The notes below the pieces were generated by a model. The model saw nothing but the letters and a program-made list of their open reading frames with translations, searched no databases and was not told the origin of the DNA. Position numbers and translations under genes: made by a program. A stretch of DNA of 64,000 bases from Mugil cephalus. Its lineage: Eukaryota > Chordata > Actinopteri > Mugiliformes > Mugilidae. The stretch is from positions 2,129,826 to 2,193,825 of the forward strand of contig NC_061788.1 of NCBI RefSeq assembly GCF_022458985.1, in the 5' to 3' direction. This document shows, piece by piece, positions 16,198 to 28,500 of the stretch (position 1 is the stretch's first letter; every line of letters begins with the position of its first letter).

Positions 16198-19100
16198 TTA
16201 GCCCGGCGGGACTCGGGGTTCGATCTTCAGTGAGAGCTCATACAGTGTGTCCTCGTCCATCACTAACGTCTTATCCAGCAGGAACTGAGTCACCTGAGAG
16301 GAAGACCAACACAGAGGAGGTCACTTCCTGTTTGGTGTTTAACTAAACGGTGGTTTTAAAGGATTTACTTGTTGGACACACCTTGGGCTGGTGCTCTATC
16401 CTGTACGGGGCTTGCTGGAACTGACGAATCTCCCTGATGATGTGAGAAATCTGTGAGACGAGAGACAGACGGGATTTATTTTAATTCAATCATCAATAAT
16501 AATTAAAATACTGCTTCTGGTTTGTAGCCTGGAAGCTAGGCTCTCTCAGCGTCCTAGCCTCCCGGCTAATAGTACCTCTTCCTAGCAACCTCTCCTCCGA
16601 GCAAATATCATAGTTGATCCCAGTTTCCTAATCTCCCAGCTAATAGTACCTCTTCCTAGCATCCCAGCTAATAGCAGTTCGTCCTAGCTTCCTGGCCTCC
16701 CAGCTAAGAGTAGTTCTTCCTAACTCCCTAGCCTTCCAGCTAATGGTAGTTCTTCCTAGCTTCCCAGCTAACAGCATCGAATAGCATAGAATATCATCTT
16801 AGCTTTCTAGCCTCCCAGCTAATAGTAGCTCTTCCTAGCTCCCTAGCCTCCCAGCTAATAGTAGCTCTTCCTAGCATCCCAGCTAATAGTAGCCCTTACT
16901 AGCTTCCTAGCCCCCCAGCTAATAGTAGCTCTTCCTGGCCTCCCAGCTAATAGTAGTTCTTCCTAACTCCCTAGCTTTCCAGCTATTGGTAGCTCTTCCT
17001 AGCTTCCCAGCTAATAGCATCGAATAGCATAGAATATCATCTTAGCTTTCTAGCCTTCCAGCTCTTCTGGTTTCCTCTTTTAGATGATGAATCCAGACTA
17101 CTGCCCCCTGCTGGTGTGAGGAGTTATTTCCTCCCACTTGTAGAACCTATGAACCACCTGGTTCTTGGCTCTAGTCCTTGTGGTGCGTTCAATGCTAGAA
17201 GTCTTTTGTTGTTGACAGCATGTCGATGTTTGAATTCCTCATCAGTTCCAGCGATAATAACGATAATAGAGATGTAGAATCTCTTACCATCCTCATCTTG
17301 GAGAAGTTGACCAGCCCTTCCTCAGTGAAGTTGGGTCTTCCCTCCTCGATGAAGGCCAGGTCGGTGAGGTACATGCCCAGGTACGGGACGCACGGAGGGT
17401 TACAGCTGCACAAACAGGACAACACAAATATTAGACAAAGTTTACAGATTAATCTACATGTTCATCGCTCTTCTTTTGTGGTATTTACTTCTTCAGAGTC
17501 TCTCTGAGATTCTTGAACCTTCCCTCTGACGACACGATCTTCTGCAGCCGGTCCATCAGAGCCTTGGTCTGAAAACAGAGGACGAATTAATAATTCAAAC
17601 TGATTAGATCTCACACACACACATCCCTGTTACCAAGTGTTCATTTTGGTTATTTCATTGTTTTTTCTAAAATAAAATAAAATAAAAGGCAAATAAATAA
17701 ATAAATAAATAAAAGAAAAAAAACAAAAAAAAAAAAAATAAGGAATAAGGAAAAAAATAAAGGCAACTTTTTTTCCAATTATGTGTGGTCCATCATTTAT
17801 CCAATTGCTTAATAAATTACAGGATAATAGATTTGATAAACTTGAGGTTTAGGCCCCTTTGAAAAGGTAAATATGTGTGTAAACAACACACACATTGATA
17901 TCATAACATAACAGTGATATCAATCACGTTTTAACTTAATCGTCAATAGAAATGAAAAATTACTGGTTCTGATTTGTAGCCTTGAAGCTAGGCACTGCCT
18001 CCCAGCTAATGTTAGCTCTTCCTAGCTCCCCAGCTAATGTTAGCTCTTCCTAGCTCCCCAGCTAATGTTAGCTCTTCTGGTTTCCTCTTTTAGATGATGA
18101 ATCCAGACAACTGCCCCCTGCTGGTATGAGTATGTATTTCCTCTCAGGTGTTCATCAATTATTTAAACATGTAACCAACCATTTCTTTAAAATGAACATG
18201 GAATTAGTTGACGTGCTTTTAAACTTTATGGATGTCACTTGAAAGAAATGTAGCCATCTTTGGCTGTAAAAAAAAATAAATAAGTAAAGAAATAGTTAAA
18301 TATGTGTGTTATGAGAAAGAAGATAACACATTAAGTTTAACATGTGAGAGTTGCACCAAGCTAATGGCTCCCGTTTAGTGGATCGCTCCTTCCTTCTTAA
18401 CCTGTTTGCAGACTTTGGCCCAGGTCTTCTTCAGCCTGAAGATGGCGCTGCGGTTCAGAGCCGAGGTGATTTCCAGAACTCCGTTGTAGTTGTTGAGGCA
18501 GCGGCAGATGTCGGCCACAGCCAACCACTTCTCTATGGAGCTGGCCCTGGAGCCCACGTCGGTGTGGGTCATGATCTGAGACGCCACCAGGTTACTCATC
18601 TGTGGGCGACGACATAGGGAAAAAAAAGGTGTTTTAAAGAAATAAAACATGGTAAAACATCAGCTGTTTAAATGCATATATGATCTCTCCTCCATCTTTA
18701 TTTTCCATCACTCCCTACGTCATCGGATGTGTTAGTTGCTTTGGTCGCTAGGCAGAGGCAGAAAGGAAGATTCTTCTATCAACTAACCCAGTGGACTATG
18801 AGTCTGAGCCACTGATAAGAAGGAGGAGGGTTGAGAGGACGAATATTCATCAGCTGATCAAAGGTTTAAGAAAAGGGCAAAAGGGCTCAGTGATGAGTAG
18901 CTCCTCCATTCTTTAACCCTAACTCATTCTTAAACTGTTGATCAGCTGATGAATGAAAAGTTTGCTTCAGGTCAATAAGTTTCTAAACGTTTGGTCTCTT
19001 GCTCCATTTCTTCTCTTTGCATTTTGAAGTTCTACCTAGAACCTTCTTCAGATCCAACGGGTTCTCCTTGTGAGTGCAGTCCTGTCATTTTATTTTTACC

Positions 19101-19596
19101 CAGTGAATTAGAAGACGTTTTATTTATAATATTTATCATTATTTCCGGCAGTGACACATATATATATGTTGGAAATATTCGTCTAAGTCTCTGCTCAGGA
19201 ATAAAAACTCACATCGTTGAAGTGCTGACTGGTCTTCATGATGTACGGAGTCCTCTCAGACTTGTCCACCTTCATCCAGCCCTGACCCAGGAACTCCCTG
19301 CAGGACGAGAACTTCAGTCAGACCACAGCGATCAGGCAGAACATTATGACCATCTTCCACATATAACAGTTTCGACTCATCAGAGAATTGACATGGACGT
19401 TATTCACTCCTCCTGTCAGTGGTCATAATGTTGTGGCTGATCGGTACAGACTATTTATTTGGCTCTGCTCTGAGCTCAGCTCTGATTCTCACTCGTAGGG
19501 GATGCTCCTGAACACGATGTGATCCAGGAGTGTGATCTGCTCCGCCAGCTCCATGGCCGAGAGCGACTCGAAGCACTCGGCCTTCGGATTCTCCAC
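16198..19596 (-). CDS. rasgrf2: rasgrf2 exons for the CDC25 Ras-GEF domain
   Basis: Exons 19493-19596, 19213-19297, 18402-18599, 17489-17568, 17288-17405, 16382-16450 and 16198-16293. They encode the catalytic region that pries nucleotide out of Ras. Visible blocks are [62 protein letters not shown] and [17 protein letters not shown]. The final exon ends [14 protein letters not shown], close to the usual RASGRF2 terminus. All signature residues look intact. Confidence 0.95.
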
Positions 19597-22500
19597 CTGC
19601 AACACAAAAACACACAAACACGCTAACAACGACCAGAGCGTGACGTTTTCATTCATAAGCTGCAGAGAGCTACGCACAAACACCAAGTAAAGCTACAGAG
19701 TCGGGGGATCCATCCATGTTTGGTTCTAAGGGGGGAGGGGGTTGTTGAGTCTTACCGCGATGAAGTGGAGGAGGGGACAGCTTTTCTGTTCCACAATAGG
19801 AAGATCAGTCATTTCAGTTTGTGAAATGTTTAGATTTATACGTTAATCTTCAGTAGGTGAAACATAAAGAGTCTGTAACATCCCTGTTAAATTTACACCC
19901 GATGCAAAACCACACACAGAAAATAGATTCAACGTTTCTGCTTAAAAATGAGTCAAAACATCAATAAGTCCTGAATGTAGACGACAAATTAAACCCAATG
20001 AAACACAGGAAATATTATACTGGTGCATTCAGGAAATGAGCCAATACAACATATCAGAGAGGAGCCTTAGATAACAAGTTAATACTGACTCCATCTGTGT
20101 TTCCACGGTACACAAAGAGTCTGAAACCAGGCGTCCGTGACACCTCATCCATCCACATCATCAATGTTTTCCTCTCATTGGATCCAAACTTTTTTTGTTC
20201 TGATATCTTTTAAATTTGTTTCATTTTTTTTACAATAAAGATGGTGGTTTAACAGGAGTGTGTTGACTTTTTATACGTTGTGTGTAGCAGCACTGACCAT
20301 CTGTAGGACGTCCTCGATCCTCAGCTGAGCATCGTCCTGTTCATCCTGAGAAAGAGCACTGGAGACGAGGAGGAGGAGGAGGAGGAGGAGGAGGAGGAGG
20401 AGGAAGAGGAGGAGGAGGAGGAAGAGGAGGAAGAGGAGGAGGAAGAGGAAGAAAAAGGAGAAGGAAGAAGAAGAAGAGACTATGTGATTAAACCAAACAT
20501 CATCATCATGTGAAGAGACGATAAAGCTCTATATCTCCTCCTCCTCCTCCTCGTCCTCCTCCTCCTCTCTTCTCCTCCTCCTCTTCCTCCTCCTCCTCCT
20601 CCTCCTCCTCCTCCTCCTCAGACTATAAAGATGCAGCGTTGACTGAACCTTAGTATGTTGGTTGTAGCTTTCCTCTCCTGAGGAAGCAGATCTGGATCTC
20701 GTAGAACTTCGTCCAGGAGTCCGACCACGCCCATCTTCAGCTCACTGTTCATGTCAAAGTCCTGATGGGAAAATAAATAAATCTCATTTAAAGACGTTGA
20801 CGGAGGTGAGTTTATCTAGTTTTATTCAGGTACACGTGTTTTTATTTACTATGTTAATAAAATAAGATGCATGTATATGTCGCCCTCTAGAGGGAAACTC
20901 ACTGCACTGACATGAAACTATTCAGAAAAGTATTTAAATTAAAGGAAGCATTTTTAACCTCTGATAATATCATTCACATGTCATCAGCTCATGATTTCAT
21001 TCTGTTATTAAACCACAACAAGGTGAGTTCACTTCTACAACAAAATTCATTATGAGCAGGTTAAAAAAATGTTAATTTTAAACAGAAAATAAAGATTTAA
21101 AGATTTATTTAAAGAATGCAACAAATTACTTTTACATTTTAACACAACTTTAAATATAAATACCAAATATCTTCTTCCTACATATTAAGAACACAACGTT
21201 CTCGATCTCCTTGAACAATGGACAGAGTTTAAAGTTCTCCTTGATCTTCTAATGGACTTTTTCATTTCAAAAATATTAAGAGGAGTTTACAGAATCGTCT
21301 CCTTAAAAGTCGAGAAGTTGAGGCTGGAGGCTGAAAATCACACCTTAAAAATCAAGAAAATAAAGAATATATACATTTCTTCCTGAAGGTCACTGGAGAA
21401 GTTTTTCAGACCATCTTGACTTTTCCATTTTAAATTATCTTTAAGTGAAGCATTTAGAAAGGTGGAGACTGTCTCGATTCTTTGGTTAAATATCCAGTAG
21501 ATCTTAAAATGTTGCCTGCTGACTCAGAGACTTTGAAGAACGAGAAGATGTTCTTACATATCTAGAGGATGACGTTCATCATGAGAAGATGATCTTTTAG
21601 TATTTCAAGAATATCTTTCAGAGGTCCATGATCTTCTTGACTATTTCATTTTAACGACTTTTGAATCTTCAGATGTAAATGATCTGCTGTGAGTGCAAAT
21701 ATTATAGTAAAGACTTAAACAGAGAAGCAGAATCTCAGTTTCTCATAAGTAAAAACAATTAATAGATCTTGCGAACATTTATTTACAGGTCGTCTTAAAG
21801 TCCCTCTCTTTGTTAAAGAGTATTTTAAAGAATGCAACAAATGACTTCTTCATTTTATTAAATATCAAGATCATCATTCAGAAAGATTCAGAAGAGCTTC
21901 TTGATCTTCTTACATATCAAGAAGATGATGATGATCATCATGAGAAGAAGATGTTCTTGATCTCAGTCTTCAAGAAGGTTCTAAGATCTTCTTGACTTTT
22001 GTTCTTGATCTTCCAGCTCTACATATTGATCTTCTTAAATATCCAGAAGATCTTAAAGCGTTCTCCAGGAGGTTGATCACGTCTTATAAATCCAGAAGTT
22101 AAAGAAGACATTCATCATCTTCTTGACATCATCGTGCGTATGTTCCTGATCTTCTTACATATCAACAGGGTGACTGAGATGATCTTCTTGAAGATCACTA
22201 GAGAGTTTTCAGATCTTCCTGAGCTCCTTCTCGACTTTTTCACTTTTGATAAATTTAAATATCAAGAAGATCAATATCGTCCAGAAGATGCGGTTCTTCT
22301 ACTTCAAGGTACATCAGTGGAGACAGTCGTAGGATCTTCTTGATTGTTTTGTTTTAAAAACTTAAAATGTTCGTATTAAGCTCTTATTGACACTGTGTAT
22401 GTTTGTTTCTGGAGAATAAACCAGTTTATAGTTAAATCTGAAGCTATTATTCAAACCTTGGTTGATCTGTGGGACAGTTGTGTTTCCTGATAATATAGCT

Positions 22501-25500
22501 GTAAACCTAGTAACCTTTCACACATAGTAGTTTTCACCATGTATCACATCATCCATTAAAGACGGTCAGACAATGAAACCAAAAGTGTCGGACAAAAAAG
22601 TGAGAAATCAGTTTCTTTTTGAGGCTCGTTGTTGACACTCGAGTTCACTTTTCAGACGCCAGCATCCAGCTACTAAAATAGCACCTTATATAATCTTAAA
22701 TGAAACACACAGTCCTGTCAGCGTCCCTGGGGAGGGGGCTGACCTTTCTGCAGGATTCCTGGGTAGAAGAAAAGCCACGAGTGACAGCAACGAACGCGTC
22801 CTCGTCTCTCTGGGGACGAGGTGCAGGAAAATTTCCACACAGATATTTAGACATGAAAGGAGATCAGATCCGGGACGACAGAGTTCAGGGCCTCGAGGTT
22901 TCATCCCTTAATGTGGGAAACCTCAGGACCAGACGTGAACATCTCCTTAGCCTGAATTTGTTTATTGTGTGAAAGACAACTCACCTGGGAGTGTTTAGAA
23001 ACCCAGTGTCGCAGCACGTTGAGGACTCTGTTGGTGGCAGCTCGGCGGATGATGAACTCTTTGTCACAGGTTTTCTCAGAATTACTAAAACCTGGAGGAT
23101 GAGATGAATATACCAAGATGCACTTTAATATAAATCTAATCTAGTAATCACAGACTCACTCCAGACTGGTGGTGTTTTCCCAGAACATTAAGTCGCTGAG
23201 AAGCCGACCTGTCTCTAGCTACTTATTGTTATTTAACTGACAACAAATCACCAGCTTCCTGTCTTGGTTGTGTGTCTGCTCACCCTGGGAGCTGCTGTGT
23301 CCAGCGGCGGCGGTGGCGATGGCGAATGCTGAAGCTGGAGACATCGTGCAGCGGGAGTTCTCCCCTGGTGTGACTGTAACGAGGGAAAACCAACATGTAA
23401 ACTAAGCCCTGCTCCGATTATGATTCTGTTTTTAATCTGGGTGCGTTTCTACCTCCGGACTGTCGGTAGCGGAGATGCCTCGGCGTGGAAGGCGAGCGGC
23501 ACGGAGACATGTCGCCCGGCTCGCTGCTGGACGGCGACTCGGGAATGAACTTGTCCAGAGATACTGACTCCAGGACAGCTGTTAGCGAACACAAGTTCAG
23601 ACATTTAGAGGGCAGGAATTTGGTAAAATGACCAGAGAACAGAGACAACACGCAGCCAAACTTAGGTCTTAATGTTGTGAAACAACTAATACAGTTTAAA
23701 TTGCTTTTATATCCATTTTTGGGCCTTTTGAACATATTCACGAGATTCTCAATCAACTACCCACCACACGGTGACTTGCCTGACAGAATCCCAGCCTTCA
23801 TTTCATACATGGCCCTTTTCCTCTCGTGGGCTAATGATGGTACAAAGGGGTAGTAAATCGATACAGCTATCTTGAACTGAAAGTTAGGTTTACACTTAAA
23901 GCTAAAACATTTGTACGCTCTCAATACCAATTGGATTTGCTGGCAACTGTTTTTGGATTTGGGGAAATACTGAGATATAATAAGAAATTTTGACAAGCTA
24001 GTATCAATGGAAAGAGCAGATTCTCTAGTTTCAAATGGCATTTAATTAAACATTTTTTTGAATAAAATATTGTTGAAAAAATAGGGATTTACAGACAAAG
24101 TTCCACCATGTGAAATAAAGAACAAACATTTCAGATTTTTGAATTGAAGAATAGCTAAAACTATCATGTCCATGTGCACGACCTTGGTCTCCATGGATAG
24201 GTAAGACTTCCGAGAATGAATTCCCATCCTTCACAGAAATAAATCCTTTTGTCTTTGATATATTCATTCCACCCAGTGACAGGACCACCTGCTTTGTGTG
24301 GCTCATACCCATATTTTTAACATAAATCTTACTTTTAATCATAAAACAATCTAAAAATACTGAGTCTGGATTAAAAACATCAGTCTTGAAATGACTGTTT
24401 TTTCGTTTGTGTGAATATTTGAACTTCTGGGTCGTAAGCTGCTATTTTGGGAGCTTTTGAAGGGCTCTCCATTTCACCCATTTGCTGCCATTTTCTACTT
24501 AGGAGCCACTCAGGCTGCCACAAAAGAGGCTCTATTCATCTCCTCATTCTCTTCCTCTCCAGCTTGTTGTCAAGAGCTTTTCTGACCTCATGATCTACAG
24601 CTGTGTTCATAGAGAACACGCTGGCAGCTGTGGCCAGATGTTGATTGAAGAGCACAGTTATTCCTCTGCCTGGAGACGATGACCCATTTATGTCTTGTCA
24701 GTGTGTTTTGGTTGGCAGGCCTCAATCAAAGACGTCTCAGAGTGAAATAGTAGCAATAAATAAAGACATTTCTTCAGTAAATGGAACAAATGTGACAGAT
24801 GTGGAACCGCAGTGAACCTCTCATCTGTTGTTTTGTCTTCATTTTTTACACTGTACATTAATTGTGACAACAGTAGTGGCTCTTCCTAGCTTCCTAATAG
24901 CTGGTCCTAGCTTCTTACTCTCCTAGCTAACACTAGCATTTCCTAGGCTCGCTGCTAGTGGTGGCTTTGCCTAGGCATGCAACTTAGCTGGTCATAGCTT
25001 GTTAGCCTCCCAGCTAAGAGTAGCACTTCCTAGCCTCGCTGCTAGCAGTGGCTTCGCCTAGGCATGCAACTTAGCTGGACCTAGCTACCTACCCTCCAAG
25101 CTAAGAGTAGTTGGTCCTAGCTACCTAGCCTTACAACTAATAACAGTTCGTCCTAGCCTCCCAGTTAATAATAGGTGGTCCTAGCTTCTTAGTCTCCCAG
25201 CTAACACTAGTGCTTCCTAGCGTCACCACTAACAATAGCTTTTCCTAGCCTCCCAGATAATAGTAGCTGGTCCTAGCTTCTTAGCCGCCCAGCTAACAGT
25301 AGCGCTTCCTAACCTCAATGCTAGTAGTGGCTTTTCCTAGTCTTGCAACTAATAACAGCTCTTCCTAGCTTCCAAGCCTCTCAGGCAATTCTAGCTCTTC
25401 CTAGCCTCCCAGCTAACGGTAGCTGGTCCTAGCTTCGTAGCCTCCCAGGTAACAGTAGCACTTTCTAGCCTCATTGCTAATAGCAGCTTCCCCTAGCCTC

Positions 25501-28500
25501 GCAACTAATAGTAGCTGGACCTAGCTACCTAGCCTCCAAACTAATAGTAGCTCTTCACAACTTCCTAGCCTCTCAGGCAATGTTAGCTAGTCTCCTAGTC
25601 TCCCAGCTAATAGTAGCATTTCCTAGCTTCCTAGCCTAGAAGGTGTGTCCTAGCTTTTGACCAGTATTATTAAACTTTTTTGTTTCAACCGTGGGAGTCG
25701 GCTCGTTTGCCCACACACGTCCAGACGTTCACGTCGGGTTTCTGACTTCCAGCTACTCACCCCTGCGGATGCTGCGTCTCAGCTTCCCACAGAAGGCGTC
25801 GATGCGAGGCAGCTCTCCGCTGACGTCCTCTGCTGCAGCTGGACTCAGCTCCGGGGAGCTGGGACCACGGCTGAGGTCCAACGGGGCCTTGGTGCAGATG
25901 GGGGGCGGCGAGGACATCCCGGAGGTCTGGGGGAGGCTGGGAGAGCGCGTGGCGGTGGGCGGAGGGGAGGAGAATCCGGAGGGAGGCCTGGTTGCGCCGG
26001 GTGGCGGAGAGGAGATGGAGGGGCAGTGAGAGGAGGTGGGGGAGTTGGCTGCGGAGGAGGACGGGGTGGTGGACAGGTCCAAGGCGCCGGCTTTAGCACT
26101 GACCGGGGAGCTGAGCGAGAGCTTGCGGCAGTGGACGGGAGAGGAGGTGCGAGAGGGGATGGTGAGGGGAGGAGGGGAGGAAAACTTGCGGCACAGCCGA
26201 GGGGATTTGTTGTTCAGGGGGTCGGTTCCCCACGAGGACTGGTTGGTGGCGAAGAAGAGCTCCAGAGACCTAAGAGAGAGGAGACGGAGTTTATCTGAAG
26301 CTCCGACGAGAATCAGGAATCAGGAATGAATCAGTGATTTACTTGGACTGGTCCAGAGCCAGCTGTGTGATCTTCAGACTGTAGTCAGGACAGAGGGACA
26401 TGATGGACAGACGGTCACATGAATGCTGCTCGATCCTGGGGCAGGATGACAGGAAATGGAGGGAGGATGGGAAATGGAAAGATGGAGTGAATGATCAGAC
26501 GGCAGCGATGTGAGGTGAGGAGAGGAGGAAGACTGAGGCATGATGGTCTGGTGACACGGACCTGACCGGTATGGAGGTGAAGGGCTTCCTGTAGATGTCG
26601 GCCAGCTTGTCGATGACGACGGCGGCCGTGGTGAAGATCCTGTACGTGTGGAGGAAGGTGTTGAGGAAGTCGATGGAGAGGAAGCGCAGGTCCGTGAGAC
26701 GCTCCAGGAGGCGCTCGACGCTGGCGTATCGGATCTGAGGAACTTTACAGGAGTTGAGCGTCTTGCTGAAGCAAATGTCGACGTCGTCTTTGTGCAGCCG
26801 GGCATCAGACCTTCAGCAGAAAAGAAATATCACTTAATCATCTGCTCCAACGGTTACAAGGAAATGTTGGAGAAGGTAAACACGGCTCCATGACTGATGA
26901 GGTGATTGGGCTACAAAGCATTTTAACCCCATAGAGTTACACTGTAGATCTAACCTCTGATGTAGCAAACATGGCGCCATGATTTGAGTTGGACAGACTC
27001 TCTCTAATATATGGCTCTGATTGGCTTCACTTTTTAGGACCTGTTCCTCCCTCCATCTTTACACAGATAAATTCCCTAGTATTTAGCCATTTTGTTTGTT
27101 CTTTCGAAAGCTGTTTTAGCAAATGTCGCTTAGCTAACATGAGCTTTTATATTTAACCGATGCTAATGCCGAAGGTGTAGATACATTCGTTTACTTACTT
27201 GATCATGTGCGGCACAGAGACTTTGGAGTTCTCCTCAAACACGCTGGTCATGAGGCCGTTACATCGGATATTATCGATGCACTGAAACAGGAAGCGCAGA
27301 CGAAGGAGTGAGACCTGGTCCCTGGTGGACGGTTTCAAACCCACCGGTCGTGTCGGACCTTCGTCCTCTCACCTGGCTGATGTCGCTGGTCCAGGCGGCC
27401 TTTTCCTGGCGGGACGGAGCCAAGAGGACGACGGAGAAGCTCTGACCGTCAGGAGGCTCCACCACCACCTTAAACTGCAGATGGTTGAAGCCTTGACCTG
27501 CAGCGTTATCTGAGAATAAAACATTCGTACGTTAATTTGTACGTTACATCAACGTGGACGGAAGAGAGGCTTTTACTGGAGACAGGGGACAGATACTCAC
27601 AGTCCTCATCGTTGGCGTCCAGCTCCTCAATCAGGGTGCACTCGATCAGAGACAACGCTCCTCCTTGCTGGTGATGGAGGAAAAAACCGACACAGGAGAA
27701 ACATGAACAAATTTGGGTTTTAGTTGTTTCTCCTTTAAAGGTAGTGAAATGTAATTATTAACAATGATGACTTGAGTCGTATTTAATAATCCATCTTCAT
27801 CCCTTTTGCCAAAGTTGGGTGGCTACAGAGGAAGTAAACTACCTCATGAGGCCAGTTTATTAGGTACGCTGGTGAATTTTATTATTGTATTAGAATAAAA
27901 TGACGTGATCAGATAAATGTGTGGACATAAAAACATCAACCACTGTAGAAGGTTAGGAAAGAAGAATGAGTTGGATGAGGAGGAAAAGAATAAGGAAAAG
28001 GAGAATAGTAAGAAGAAGAAGAAATGAAAAAGGAGAAGGATGAGATGAAGAAGAAAGAAGAAAAGAATAAACACAAGGAGAAGGAGAACATGTTCTAGTC
28101 CACTCGTCTTTGTTTCACCTTCTTTTCTTTATTCCAAAAACTAAACTGATTCAATATTTAAAGAGTGAAACCAGAATAAGCTCCTGGAAGCTTCAAGTCT
28201 GAATAAATGAGTGGACAGGTGTGGACAGGTGAGGACAGGTGAGGACAGGTGTGGACAGGTGAGGACAGGTGAGGACAGGTGAGGACAGGTCGGGACAGGT
28301 GAGGCCGACCTTGAGCAGGTGCAGCTTCCCTCCAGACGTCCTGGTGCAGATGAGGAAGTGTTTGGTGAACAGGAAGCACTGTCTCTCTCCTTCCTTCCTC
28401 AGGGACAGGGAGCCCAGGCGGACCTTACTGAGCATGCCCCGTTCACAGCTGGACGGCAGCTGGATCAGAGAACCTGTTCAGAGAGTCAAGAGTTTATTAC

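Noticed and set aside
23757..24342. Two adjacent minus-strand open frames of 94 and 98 codons
   Set aside because: No recognisable domain, AT-rich codon use unlike the neighbouring rasgrf2 exons, and no splice arrangement; most likely chance frames in an intron, possibly an old repeat.
25657..26298. 213-codon plus-strand open frame
   Set aside because: It is the antisense of the GC-rich rasgrf2 linker exon (25761-26269), which explains the open Gly/Arg-rich frame.
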